Origin: Streptomyces viridochromogenes
GTDB taxonomy: Bacteria; Actinomycetota; Actinomycetes; Streptomycetales; Streptomycetaceae
NCBI RefSeq assembly: GCF_001270495.1
Contig: NZ_LGUR01000234.1
Span: 1 to 54,323 of the forward strand
DNA length: 54,323 nt
Direction: 5' to 3'
How positions within the stretch are numbered: the first letter of the stretch is position 1; the number at the start of each line of letters is the position of its first letter. Position numbers and translations under genes: made by a program. This document shows, piece after piece, positions 7,542-17,366 of the stretch. Below the pieces are notes generated by a model. That model searched no databases. It saw nothing but the letters and a program-made list of their open reading frames with translations, and was not told the DNA's origin.

Positions 7542-8714
7542 ATGACGGGGATGCCCGACCGGATTGGCCGGTACACCGTGGCCAAGGAGCTGGGCGCGGG
7601 GGGAATGGGCGAGGTCTACCTCGCCTACACCCCCGGTGGTGATCCGGTCGCGGTGAAGCGGATCCGGAGCGACAAGCTGGATCCCCTCATGCGGGCGCGA
7701 TTCGAGAAGGAAGCGCTGATCGCGCGGACCGTGATCGGCACGAACAGGGTGGCGCGGTTCCTGGACGCCGACCCGTTTGCCGACCGGCCGTGGCTGGCCA
7801 TGGAGTACGTGGCCGGGCGCACGCTTCTTGCGTGTGTCGACGAGGAGGGTGTCCTTCCCACGGCGCTGGTCGCCAGCCTTGGTGCGCTGCTTGCCGAGGG
7901 GCTGAGTGCTGTCCATTCAGCTGGACTGCTGCACCGGGATCTGAAGCCCCAGAACGTGGTCATGGGCAAGGACGGTCCCGTGATCATCGACTTCGGGCTC
8001 GGCGCGTTCATGGACGCCGCGACGGAGTCGCTGTCGCACAGCGGCATGATCATCGGGACCGTGCGCTGTATGCCGCCGGAGCAGGCGAGCGGGCAGCCGA
8101 AGGTGACGCCTGCCGCGGACGTGTACGCGCTGGGCACGGTGCTGTTGTACGCGGCGACGCGGCACTATCCGTACGACGGCGCGGCGTGGGAAGCCGTCGC
8201 CGTGCAGGTGGCGAATCCTGCCATCGAGCCGGATCTGAGTGGCGTACCGGATGCGATCAAGCCGTTGATCGCATCGATGCTGATCCATGCCCCAGAGGAG
8301 CGGCCGACGCTCGGGGCCGTGGCCGACGGGTGCGCGCAGCTATTGAAGTCAGCCGGGCTGCCCCCGGCTGAGGCGCGGCTTCAGCTGATCGCGCGTACGA
8401 CCGCGGGTGGCACCCCTGATGCGGCCAAGGAGCCGTTGTCACCGTCGTTCGAAAAGCTGCTTGAGGCACAGGGCAAGATCGTCGAGATCTCTGGTCCCGA
8501 CTCGCCCCTCGACGGTCTGAGGACGGATGCAAAAGCGGATGACGATGCTGCCGAGGCGGACGCCGAGGAAAGCGTCACGCCAAGGGAGCCCGCCAGGCCG
8601 GTTTCGGATGCACCTGCGGAGCCGAAGGTCCGGTCCAAGGCCGGGAGGTCGCCCGCCTCGAAACGGGTTGCGGACGAGCTGCGGACGGAGTACGCGGTTG
8701 ATACCGCACTGTGA
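7542..8714 (+). CDS. Cytosolic Hanks-type serine/threonine protein kinase
   Basis: A 390-residue kinase with every catalytic element: glycine loop GAGGMGEVY (18-26), the ATP-anchoring Lys in VAVKR (Lys39), HRDLKPQN (131-138, catalytic Asp133), DFG (Asp150) and MPPEQ in place of APE. The domain ends near residue 260. The remaining ~130 residues are an acidic, alanine- and proline-rich disordered tail without transmembrane segment or PASTA repeats, so it is soluble and not a cell-wall sensor kinase. It heads a same-strand set with a SNF2 helicase, methyltransferase and two more helicases, a position that recalls PglW in the Pgl/BREX-2 system. In-frame starts exist at 7476 and 7515; 7542 is chosen because the kinase fold begins 7 residues later and the likely promoter overlaps 7476. 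Regulation of the defence enzymes by phosphorylation is inferred. Confidence 0.85.
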   Translation: MTGMPDRIGRYTVAKELGAGGMGEVYLAYTPGGDPVAVKRIRSDKLDPLMRARFEKEALIARTVIGTNRVARFLDADPFADRPWLAMEYVAGRTLLACVDEEGVLPTALVASLGALLAEGLSAVHSAGLLHRDLKPQNVVMGKDGPVIIDFGLGAFMDAATESLSHSGMIIGTVRCMPPEQASGQPKVTPAADVYALGTVLLYAATRHYPYDGAAWEAVAVQVANPAIEPDLSGVPDAIKPLIASMLIHAPEERPTLGAVADGCAQLLKSAGLPPAEARLQLIARTTAGGTPDAAKEPLSPSFEKLLEAQGKIVEISGPDSPLDGLRTDAKADDDAAEADAEESVTPREPARPVSDAPAEPKVRSKAGRSPASKRVADELRTEYAVDTAL

Positions 8715-8727
8715 CGGTCGAACCGTC
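8713..8727 (+). repeat. Small hairpin overlapping the kinase stop
   Basis: gacggt-cga-accgtc forms a perfect 6-base stem across the stop codon of the kinase gene. There is no T tract. It could partially attenuate transcription in the 130-base gap before the SNF2 helicase gene or protect the mRNA end. Confidence 0.4.
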
Positions 8728-8844
8728 CGTGGCTGGTGAGAAGCTTGGCCGGGCACGCGTGTGGAGTGGCCTGGGGCTGCCCATACGTCGTGTGACCGGT
8801 GAACCGCGCGGGGTGCGCCGTAGGTGTGAGGGATCGGAGCGAGT

Positions 8845-11800
8845 GTGGGCGTCGAGGCGGGGGCTGTGAGCGGTCGGAGCGTTACGGTGGAGCCGGACGA
8901 GGCCGCGGAGGGAACGCGGCCGCTGGGCTCGTCCGGGTACGCGCCGGGAGCGCAGGTCCTGATCCGTGACGAACTGTGGCTCGTGCGCCACTGCACGTGG
9001 ACTCGTGACGGCTGGATGATCGAGGTCACCGGCATCTCGTCGTTTGTCCGCGGCATGGACGCCACGTTCTACGATCGGCTCGACGCCGTCCAGGAGCTGG
9101 ATCCGCGCGAGACCGAGCTGGTCGCCGACGACTCGCCGAACCACCGCCGCTCCCGGCTCTTTCTTGAGGCGATCATGCGGAAGACGTTCCTGCCGCAGAC
9201 CGAGCACGGACTGGCCCTGGCGGACAACTTCCTCATGGACCAGCAGGTGCACCAGCTGCGGCCGGCGGAGCTGGCGCTCTCCATGAAGAATCCGCAGCCT
9301 CGGATCCTGATCGCCGACGTGGTGGGGCTCGGCAAGACCCTGGAGATCGGCGTGCTCCTGGCGGAGCTGATCCGGCGTGGGCGCGGTGAGCGGATTCTGG
9401 TGGTGACGCCGCAGCATGTCCTGGAGCAGTTCCAGCGGGAGCTGTGGACCCGGTTCGGGATCCCGCTGGTGCGGCTCGACTCGACCGGCATTCAGCGGGT
9501 GCAGCAGGACATCCCCGCGGGCCGTAATCCGTTCGCGTACTTCAAGCGCGTGATCATCTCCGTGGACACGCTGAAGAGCGATGTGTACGCGCACCACCTG
9601 GAGCACACCGACTGGGACGCCGTCGTCATCGACGAATCCCACAACCTCGTCAACCGCGGCACGAAGAACAACGCGTTGGCCCGTCTGCTGGCCCGCCGGA
9701 CCGACGCCCTGGTGCTGGCCTCGGCCACGCCGCACAACGGTGACGCTGAGTCGTTCGCCGAGCTGGTCAGGATGCTGGACGAGGCGGCGATCGCCAATCC
9801 GCGCCAGTACAAGGTGGAGAACCTCGACCACCTCTACATCCGGCGTACGAAGACTTCGCCCGAGGTCCGCGAGTCACTCAAGGGCGCGTGGGCCGACCGC
9901 GGCCCGTCCAAGCCGCTTCACGCCGCCGCCACCGACAAGGAACTGGCGGTCTTCAAGGAGCTGGCCACGCGCTGGATCCCCGCCGACCCGTCGGCGCCGT
10001 CGGCCAGCAGGCATCAGCTCGTGCCGTACCGGCTGCTGAAATCGTTCCTGTCGTCGCACAAAGCCCTGCTGGAGACGATCAAGACCCGGATCGGGAACCT
10101 CGACAACCCACCGCCCGACAAGGCCAACGGCACCAAGCGGCAGACCCGGACTGAGGATCCGGCGGTTCGTGAAGCGGCGCGGAAGGCGGAGAGGGCCGCG
10201 CTCGTCGACCTGCGGGACCTCGCCGAGCAGATCGATGACCAGGACTCCGCCAAGATGGCGGCGCTGGTCGAGGAACTGCGCGCCATGGGTGTCAAACCAG
10301 GCTCCGAGACCCGGGTCGTGGTGTTCTCCGAGAGCATCCCCACTCTGAAGTGGCTGGCGGAGACCGTGCCGGCCGCGCTCGGCTTCCGGCTCGCCACCAG
10401 TCCGGACGAGAAGAAGCCCTGGCTGGGCTACGGCGGAGCCGTGCAGGTCATGCACGGCGAAGCCACCACGGACCAGGACCAGCAGGACATCGTCGAGAAG
10501 TTCGGCCTGCGCGACGACCCGGTGCGCATCCTGTTCACGGGCGATGTTGCCTCCGAGGGCGTCAACCTCCACCAGCAGTGCCATCTGCTGATCCACTACG
10601 ACCTTCCGTGGTCCCTGATCCGCATCGAGCAGCGCAACGGCCGTATCGACCGCTACGGCCAGGAACACCGGCCTGAGTTCCGTGCCCTCGTCCTGACCAG
10701 CGACATCCCGTGGCGCACCGACGAGGCGACCGGGCAGCCGCGTACCCTGGACGACCGCCTGGTGGGGGAGAAGCTCCTCAAGCGTGAGGAGGAGGCGCAC
10801 CGGATCGAGGGGTCGGCGGAGGCCGTTACCGGTCTCTACCGGGCCAAGGAGGAAGAGAACCGCCTCACCCAGGACCTGATCGCCGGCCACACGGTCGAGG
10901 AGTCCATCAAGCAGTCCCAGCAGGGCGGCGCCGCCTTCCTTGCTGGCCTGCTCGGCCAGGTGGGCGCGGTGCACGAACACCCCGAGGTGGCCCGCGCGGT
11001 GGTGCCGAAGCTCTTCCGGTCCACGGCCGACTACTTCGAGGAGGCGCTGCGGCAGGTCTGCCGCCCCAACCCCGAGGACATGCTGTCCCTGCGCCGCGAC
11101 GACGACGGCACGATCGCCTTCGAACCCCCGCAGGATCTGCTGTACCGGCTCAAGGCGCTCCCCAAGTCGTACCTGGACGAGCAGCAGATCCTGCCGCGCA
11201 AGAACGAACCGGGGCGCATCCGCGTCACCTTCTCCAAGAATCTTGCCGGCACCCGACTGAAAGCGGCACGCGAGACCACCGAGTCGCAGTGGCCCAACGT
11301 CTCGTACGTCACCGACGTCCACCCCGTCCTGGACTGGCTTACGGACAAGGTGCTGATCGAGATCGGCCGCCACAAGGCACCTGTGCTCGCCGCCACCGTG
11401 GACAGCCCGACGTACCTGGTGCAGGGCATCTACTCCAACGCACTCGGCAAGCCTACGGTCGTCGAGTGGATGGCCGTATCCGGCCTGCCCGGCAGTCCCG
11501 TCGTCGAGAGGCTGACCGCGGAGGCGCTGGAACGCCACGGCGTCGGACCGAGCATGCCCGGCCGCGCCACTCCCCGTGACCTGCCCGGCCTCAGCGCACT
11601 CGTGCCCGACGCGATCGACGCGGCGCGAAGCCATCTCGTCGCCCTCGAAGCCGAGTACCGCAAGCAGATCGACGGCACCCTCGCCCCCTACCGCGAGCGC
11701 GTCGCCGAATGGCGGCAGGAAGCGCTCTTCGCCAGCGCACGGCCGAAGGAGGCGGAGCTCGACCGGACGGCCCAGCGGCGGCTGAAGCTGGTCAACTCCC

Positions 11801-11883
11801 TGGAGACGGCAGGCGAACCCATGCTGCGCCTGCTGGCCGTCCTCGAACCGCACACCGCCGCCGAAGGAGGCACCCAGCGATGA
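8845..11883 (+). CDS. drmD: SNF2-family helicase, DISARM DrmD-like
   Basis: A 1012-residue Swi2/Snf2 ATPase. An N-terminal ~90-residue segment with alternating strands precedes motif I ADVVGLGKT (about residues 155-163). Then come VIDESHNL (DESH box, about 263), SATPHNG (motif III), and in the second RecA lobe FTGDVASEGVNLHQQ and a complete motif VI (RIEQRNGRIDRYGQ, about 593-606). A long C-terminal extension follows, unlike short SNF2 proteins. The overall length, the DESH box and the methyltransferase directly downstream match DrmD, the DNA translocase that distinguishes class 1 DISARM. The start is GTG 8845 with ggag six bases upstream. Its stop overlaps the methyltransferase ATG by four bases, so the two are translationally coupled. 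Substrate recognition is not predictable from sequence. Confidence 0.8.
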   Translation: MGVEAGAVSGRSVTVEPDEAAEGTRPLGSSGYAPGAQVLIRDELWLVRHCTWTRDGWMIEVTGISSFVRGMDATFYDRLDAVQELDPRETELVADDSPNHRRSRLFLEAIMRKTFLPQTEHGLALADNFLMDQQVHQLRPAELALSMKNPQPRILIADVVGLGKTLEIGVLLAELIRRGRGERILVVTPQHVLEQFQRELWTRFGIPLVRLDSTGIQRVQQDIPAGRNPFAYFKRVIISVDTLKSDVYAHHLEHTDWDAVVIDESHNLVNRGTKNNALARLLARRTDALVLASATPHNGDAESFAELVRMLDEAAIANPRQYKVENLDHLYIRRTKTSPEVRESLKGAWADRGPSKPLHAAATDKELAVFKELATRWIPADPSAPSASRHQLVPYRLLKSFLSSHKALLETIKTRIGNLDNPPPDKANGTKRQTRTEDPAVREAARKAERAALVDLRDLAEQIDDQDSAKMAALVEELRAMGVKPGSETRVVVFSESIPTLKWLAETVPAALGFRLATSPDEKKPWLGYGGAVQVMHGEATTDQDQQDIVEKFGLRDDPVRILFTGDVASEGVNLHQQCHLLIHYDLPWSLIRIEQRNGRIDRYGQEHRPEFRALVLTSDIPWRTDEATGQPRTLDDRLVGEKLLKREEEAHRIEGSAEAVTGLYRAKEEENRLTQDLIAGHTVEESIKQSQQGGAAFLAGLLGQVGAVHEHPEVARAVVPKLFRSTADYFEEALRQVCRPNPEDMLSLRRDDDGTIAFEPPQDLLYRLKALPKSYLDEQQILPRKNEPGRIRVTFSKNLAGTRLKAARETTESQWPNVSYVTDVHPVLDWLTDKVLIEIGRHKAPVLAATVDSPTYLVQGIYSNALGKPTVVEWMAVSGLPGSPVVERLTAEALERHGVGPSMPGRATPRDLPGLSALVPDAIDAARSHLVALEAEYRKQIDGTLAPYRERVAEWRQEALFASARPKEAELDRTAQRRLKLVNSLETAGEPMLRLLAVLEPHTAAEGGTQR

Positions 11884-14800
11884 GCACCGACTTCGACTCC
11901 TTCGCCAACCGCGGCGAATACCTCTCCGCGCACTACTTCGCCGAGCAACTCGGTACGGACCTGAAGAAGGGCCTGTTCGCCACCTGGGCCCTACGCGAGG
12001 GCGACGAGAACGACCCACGCAAGACCGCGCGCGAACTGCTACGCACCCTGCGCCCGCCCTATCTCGCCGAGGAGGTGCGCGGATACTTCGCCCAGACCAC
12101 CCAGGCCGACGCCGATGACGAGGCCCGCCTCAACACGCACAACAACCCGGAGTGGGCCAAGCGGCTCGCCGAGTGGCACCAGACGGTTCTGCGGGGCCTC
12201 GGTTACGACTCCGCGCCGGCCGACCTCACCGTGCACCGCGCCGGACGCGACCACACCCTGCCCGTTGCCTACCACGGCCACGGCGTCATCGCCCTCGACT
12301 GCGGCTGGTCCGCCGACAACGACGCGGCCCTGGATGCCGACGGTGCCGGGCGCCTGCTCACACCCTTTCGGGCCAGTTCGGGCGAGTCGTATGAGACGGG
12401 GGCGGCGCTGGCCTCCTGGCTCTTCCAGAGCGAACTCGGCGAGGCGGGCGGCCCGCACCCCCGCTTCGTCCTGCTGCTGTGCGGCGGCGTGATCATCCTC
12501 GCCGACCGCCGGTCCTGGAACGAGGGCCGCTATCTCGCCGTCAACCTCGACGCCGCGCTGGAACGCAACGACCGCACCCAGCAGGGCGAACTCGCCACCA
12601 TCGCAGCCCTGTTCAGCCTGGACATGCTCCGCCCCGGCGAGAACGACCAGAGCCGGGCGATCGACGCCCTCCTCAAGTCCTCCGGCGACAACGCGGCCGG
12701 CGTCTCCGACGAACTCCGCTACGGCCTGCAGCACTCCGTGGAGCTCATCGCCAACGAGGTCCTGCACCGGATGGCCGAGCCGGACAACGACGTCACCCCA
12801 GCCGACGTCGAAGACCCCAAGATCCCCTTCACCAAGGAACTCACCCGCGAGTCGCTGCGCTACCTCTACCGCATCCTGTTCCTGCTGTACGCCGAGGCCC
12901 GCCCCGAACTGGGCATTCTGCCCGCCGACGACGGCTCGTACGAGGCCGGGTACTCCATGGCCCGGCTGCGCGACCTCGTCGAACGCGACGAGGAGTTGGT
13001 GGAGGAGGAGGCGAAGAACGGCTTCCACCTCCACGAATCCCTCGACGTCCTGTTCAACAAGGTCAACTACGGCCATCGCGCATACGGCACCGAAGCCGAC
13101 GACGACCTGCCCGGCGACGACGAGGAGACCCGCAAGGCCAAGGCGGCCCGCCGCATCGAGGGCCGGGGCCTGCGCTTCGAGCCCCTGCGCAGCGAACTCT
13201 TCGAACCGGACGCTATCCGCCTCATCGGCCGCGGAGTCATCGACCCGCGCAGCGACGAGGACGAGGCGCCCCGCTGGCTCGACCTGCGCCTGCGCAACGA
13301 AGTCCTGCACGAGGTGCTGCGCCTGCTCACCATGAAGAAGGGCCGACGCGGAGAACGAGGCGGTTTCATCTCGTACCGCAACCTCGGCATCGACCAACTC
13401 GGCGCCGTCTACGAGGGGTTGATGTCCTACACCGGCATCATCGCCGAGGAGCAGCTGTGCGAGGTGGCCCGCGGCGGCGACCCGGAGCAGGGCTCCTGGC
13501 TCATCCCCGCGCGCAAGCGGGACCAGTACCCTGACAGGACCCTCGTCCAGTACGGCGAGCAGGACGCCCGCAAGGGCCTGCGCGGCGTGAAGAAGTATGA
13601 GAAGGGCTCCTTCGTCTACCGGCTCGCCGGCCGCGACCGGGAGACCTCTGCCTCGTACTACACCCCCAAGTCCTTGCGACAGGTCACGGTCGAACTCACC
13701 CTCAAGCATCGCCTCGACCAGGAACGGGACGAGCACGGCCAGGTCATCAAGACGCGGGCCGCAGAACTGCTGAAGTACAAGATCTGCGAACCGGCCCTCG
13801 GCTCAGGCGCGTTTCTCAACGAGGCCATCGACCAGGTCGCCGACGAATACCTCCGCCGCCGCCAGGAGGAACTCGGCATCACCATCCCGACCGCCGACGC
13901 GATCACAGAGAAGCAGAAGGCCAAGGCGTACATCGCGCTGCACAATGCGTACGGCGTCGACCTGAACGCCACGGGTGTCGAGCTGGCGGAGGTGTCGCTG
14001 TGGCTCAACACCATGCACCCCGGCATGCGGGCCCCCTGGTTCGGCCTGCACCTGCGTCGCGGCAACTCGCTCATCGGCGGGCGACGGGCCGTGTACGAGG
14101 GTGACGACGTCTCGGGCGCGGAGAAGGCATGGCTGAAGGCGAAGGGGGCGCTGGCGCCGACGCCGCTGCCCTTCCTCAAGGACGGCGAGGCTCAGCCGCT
14201 GCCGGAAGACGCGGTTCACCAGTTCCTGCTGCCGTGTCCGGGGTGGGCGGCGGTCGCCGGGTCCAAGGAGGCCAAGGAGCTCGCGAAGACGGGCGTCGAG
14301 CAGCTCGCCGCTTGGAAGAAGGGGATTCTCCAGCGCCCCAAGCGCAGCACCGCGCACCTCAACAAGGACGGCAGCCGCAGGATCGACAGCAAGACCGGGA
14401 AGCCGAGGGCGGAAGCGTCCTCGCAGTTCACGAAGTTGCGGGATGCTGCCCGGCGGGTCGAGTTCCTGTGGTCTGCCGTCGTCAAGCGTATGGAGCTGTC
14501 CGAGAAGGAGATTGCTCGGCGGATTGACGTATGGCGGGCCGACCCTGCCGATCCCGAGTACGCGTTCCTGCAGCGTCCTAATCAGGCGGTGCCGAAGGAG
14601 AAGGTGCTGGAGGATCTCTTCAACGCCGTCGATACGCCGTATTGGCGGCTGAAGACCGTCATGGACGCGTGGTGTGCACTGTGGTTCTGGCCGGTGGAGA
14701 AGGCCGGGCTGCTGAACGGGGCCGATGGTGAGTACGCGGTGGGGGCCGAGGCCGCCGAGATCGGTGACGCGGAGGAGCTGAGCGAGGTGCTCGGCGGGGT

Positions 14801-17366
14801 GCCGTTTACGGGGGAGCGGGCTGAGGCCGTCCCCGTGGCTGTGGCACCGCGGTTCGTCGAGGCTACGGCGTTGTTCGCGATGGGGCCCGAGCAGACCAGC
14901 TTCGAAGACCTTGAGCTGAGTGCGGACGACGAAGGGGTCGTCGAGCTTAAGCGCGTCGGGGCGTCTAGGTCCAAGCCGGGTGCGTCGAAGGCGGGCACGA
15001 ACACGCCAGAGCGGCGTCGGTTCGTGCCGCTCAAGGAACTCGACGACTGGATCGAGTTCCTGGAAGCGATGCTGGGTACGGCGGATGTGCCCGAGGGGAC
15101 GCTGCTCGACAGCTTCACGAGCCTTGAGGCACTGAAGGGCTTTGAGGAGACGCTGCCTGGGTTCATGGGCATGGATGCCGGTAACCCGGAGGACCGGTTT
15201 CCGTGGTTGCGGGCGGTGCGGGACATAGCCAAGGAACAGGGCTTTCTGCACTGGGAGTTGGAGTTCGCCCTCGTGTTCGCGCGGGGTGGTGGCTTCGACC
15301 TTCAGGTGGGGAATCCGCCTTGGGTGCGACCGCGGTGGAACGAGTCGGCGGTGCTCGCGGAGCATGAGCCGTGGTTCGAGCTGGAGGAGAAGGCATCTGC
15401 GGCGGACAAGGAGCGTCGACGGAACGAGGTGCTGGGGAAGGAGGACGCTCGGCGGTATGTGCTGGGGGAGCTGACCAACACCAGTGCGCAGGTTGCTGTG
15501 TTTGGGTCGCCGCAGATGTATCCGTTGCTGACGGGGACACAGCCTGATGTGTACCGGGCCTTTATGTCACAGGTGTGGGCGCACTCCTCGGCTGACGGAA
15601 CGGCGGGGATGGTCCATCCCGATACGCACTTCACTGGGGACAAGGAGGGAGCTCTTCGGGAGGCGGCGTATCGACGGCTTCGGATTCACGGGGACTTCGT
15701 CAACGCTGTCTGGCGCTTCTTCCCCAAGCCCGTTGGCCACACGACGCATTTCGGAGTCCACGTCTATGCCCAGACTGGGGAGATCGGCTTTGACAATCTC
15801 TCCTGGCTGGTCTCTGCAGACGCGTTGCGGCACTCCGCTAAGCACGACGGCTCGGGTGAGGTGCCTGGAGTGCGGTATCGCAACGGGGAGTTCGACGAGC
15901 GTCCGCATAAGGCGCGAGTTGTGCGGGTGGACGCGCATCAACTTGCTGTGTGGCAGCGACTGTTGGGCGAGGCTGACCGCCCAGTCGAGCAGGCTCGCAT
16001 GCTCTTCCCGGTCAGCACAGCTGAGGCGGCGGCGATCGAGGCGCTGGCGAACTATCCGGTGCGGCTCGGGACGCTGGATCCGCAGATCTCTCGGGGGTAC
16101 GACGAGAGCGGTGCCAAGAAAGCCAAATTGATCGAGTACAACCGCCCTGACCCTGCAACGGAGCAGGAGTACCAGCCGGACAGCTGGCGTCGGGTGATAC
16201 TCAAAGGCGCCCAACTGGCTGTGGCGACACCGGTGTTCAAGCGGCATGATGCCAGCACTAACGATCCGTACGGTGCGGATCTCGTCGCGCTCGCGCCGGG
16301 CTATGTGCCCGACACCGAGTATGTGAGAGTCGCGGGCAGGAACCGTGAGTTCCTGACCGCGCAGGACCGCTGGATCGACCATGATGCCCTCGCGCGGCTG
16401 CGGGCGAGCGACCAGGCGATCGGGCAGGCCCGGAGCAAGGTTGCAAGCGAGAAGCTCATCTCCGAGGACCAGGTGACAGCCGAGCAGACCGATGCCGTGC
16501 TGGTGGAGAGGTCGCGGCGGCGGTACGTCGTGTTTTCTCGGCTCGCTTGGCGGAAAATGATCGCGCCGGATACTGAGCGAAGCCTGTATCTGGCGATGAT
16601 TCCACCCGGTCCGGCACACATCGACGGTGTCCGCAGCGGAAGAGGTGTGGACGACCGCAGTACTGCTCTTTGGGCTGGTTTCTGGTCGTCGTTGCCCATC
16701 GACTATGCGCTGCGGCTCTTGGGCGTAGCGAACCTGGATGTCGCACAAGCACAGCGGCTGCCTGCCCCCACCCCTAACCACCCCTTGGCCCCCGCCCTCC
16801 TCCTCCGGACCCTCCGCCTCAACTGCCTAACCACCGCCTACGCCGGCCTCTGGCAAGACCTCCACGACCCCACCTGGCCTACCCAGGAACCCTGGGCCTG
16901 CACCTGGCCAGGCCTCCCGCCCCTCAACGGCGTAACCCCCGACTGGACCCCCGACACTCCCCTCCGTACTGAACGCGCCCGCCGCTCCGCCCTCGTTGAG
17001 ATCGACGCCCTCGTAGCCGTATGGCTGGGCATGGACGCCGACGCCCTCATCGCCGCCTACCGAGGTCGTTTCCCCGTGCTCCAGAAGTACGAGGCGGTCA
17101 CCTGGTTCGACGCCAACGGATGGAAACTTGCCGGCAACGCCCGCACGATCGGCCAGCGTCAGACGAAGGAGACCTGGAAGCAGTTCGAGGCGTACCAGGC
17201 CGCCCCGGACACTGCCCCCGTCCCCGACGGCTACACCCTCCCCTTTCACAGGGCGGACCGCGAGCAAGAGATGCGTGAGGCGCACGCCTACTTCAAGCAG
17301 CGGCTCGACGAAGCGGTCGCCGACGGCAAGTGGGACCCGGTGAAGCAGGAGGTACCGAACCCGTGA
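11880..17366 (+). CDS. Large N6-adenine DNA methyltransferase (DrmMI/PglX-like)
   Basis: An 1828-residue enzyme starting at ATG 11880 inside the drmD stop. The N-terminal ~580 residues are helical and charged. YTPKSLRQVTVELTL (~594) leads into the SAM-binding motif I EPALGSGAFLNEA (~637), then YGVDLNATGVELAEVSLWL (~685). The catalytic motif IV NPPW appears only at ~1145, after an insertion of roughly 450 residues rich in charged and Lys-Arg segments. Target-recognition segments follow to the C-terminus. NPPW marks adenine-N6 methylation; the layout is that of Eco57I-type fused enzymes such as DISARM DrmMI and BREX PglX. Self-DNA marking is the expected role. Third-codon composition changes twice along the gene (about 14.1 and 16.76 kb), suggesting replaced recognition segments. 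The stop overlaps the next GTG by four bases. Confidence 0.85.
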   Translation: MSTDFDSFANRGEYLSAHYFAEQLGTDLKKGLFATWALREGDENDPRKTARELLRTLRPPYLAEEVRGYFAQTTQADADDEARLNTHNNPEWAKRLAEWHQTVLRGLGYDSAPADLTVHRAGRDHTLPVAYHGHGVIALDCGWSADNDAALDADGAGRLLTPFRASSGESYETGAALASWLFQSELGEAGGPHPRFVLLLCGGVIILADRRSWNEGRYLAVNLDAALERNDRTQQGELATIAALFSLDMLRPGENDQSRAIDALLKSSGDNAAGVSDELRYGLQHSVELIANEVLHRMAEPDNDVTPADVEDPKIPFTKELTRESLRYLYRILFLLYAEARPELGILPADDGSYEAGYSMARLRDLVERDEELVEEEAKNGFHLHESLDVLFNKVNYGHRAYGTEADDDLPGDDEETRKAKAARRIEGRGLRFEPLRSELFEPDAIRLIGRGVIDPRSDEDEAPRWLDLRLRNEVLHEVLRLLTMKKGRRGERGGFISYRNLGIDQLGAVYEGLMSYTGIIAEEQLCEVARGGDPEQGSWLIPARKRDQYPDRTLVQYGEQDARKGLRGVKKYEKGSFVYRLAGRDRETSASYYTPKSLRQVTVELTLKHRLDQERDEHGQVIKTRAAELLKYKICEPALGSGAFLNEAIDQVADEYLRRRQEELGITIPTADAITEKQKAKAYIALHNAYGVDLNATGVELAEVSLWLNTMHPGMRAPWFGLHLRRGNSLIGGRRAVYEGDDVSGAEKAWLKAKGALAPTPLPFLKDGEAQPLPEDAVHQFLLPCPGWAAVAGSKEAKELAKTGVEQLAAWKKGILQRPKRSTAHLNKDGSRRIDSKTGKPRAEASSQFTKLRDAARRVEFLWSAVVKRMELSEKEIARRIDVWRADPADPEYAFLQRPNQAVPKEKVLEDLFNAVDTPYWRLKTVMDAWCALWFWPVEKAGLLNGADGEYAVGAEAAEIGDAEELSEVLGGVPFTGERAEAVPVAVAPRFVEATALFAMGPEQTSFEDLELSADDEGVVELKRVGASRSKPGASKAGTNTPERRRFVPLKELDDWIEFLEAMLGTADVPEGTLLDSFTSLEALKGFEETLPGFMGMDAGNPEDRFPWLRAVRDIAKEQGFLHWELEFALVFARGGGFDLQVGNPPWVRPRWNESAVLAEHEPWFELEEKASAADKERRRNEVLGKEDARRYVLGELTNTSAQVAVFGSPQMYPLLTGTQPDVYRAFMSQVWAHSSADGTAGMVHPDTHFTGDKEGALREAAYRRLRIHGDFVNAVWRFFPKPVGHTTHFGVHVYAQTGEIGFDNLSWLVSADALRHSAKHDGSGEVPGVRYRNGEFDERPHKARVVRVDAHQLAVWQRLLGEADRPVEQARMLFPVSTAEAAAIEALANYPVRLGTLDPQISRGYDESGAKKAKLIEYNRPDPATEQEYQPDSWRRVILKGAQLAVATPVFKRHDASTNDPYGADLVALAPGYVPDTEYVRVAGRNREFLTAQDRWIDHDALARLRASDQAIGQARSKVASEKLISEDQVTAEQTDAVLVERSRRRYVVFSRLAWRKMIAPDTERSLYLAMIPPGPAHIDGVRSGRGVDDRSTALWAGFWSSLPIDYALRLLGVANLDVAQAQRLPAPTPNHPLAPALLLRTLRLNCLTTAYAGLWQDLHDPTWPTQEPWACTWPGLPPLNGVTPDWTPDTPLRTERARRSALVEIDALVAVWLGMDADALIAAYRGRFPVLQKYEAVTWFDANGWKLAGNARTIGQRQTKETWKQFEAYQAAPDTAPVPDGYTLPFHRADREQEMREAHAYFKQRLDEAVADGKWDPVKQEVPNP

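Noticed and set aside
9874..12018. 714-codon minus-strand frame opposite the SNF2 helicase
   Set aside because: Composition of a GC shadow, while the plus strand has complete SNF2 motifs.
12479..13534. Arg/Pro-rich plus-strand frame inside the methyltransferase gene
   Set aside because: Over a quarter Arg and Pro, typical of an out-of-frame read of GC-rich codons.
13803..15365. Minus-strand frame of 520 codons opposite the methyltransferase
   Set aside because: No domain wording, Arg/Pro/His-rich shadow; the plus strand carries the SAM motif I and NPPW.
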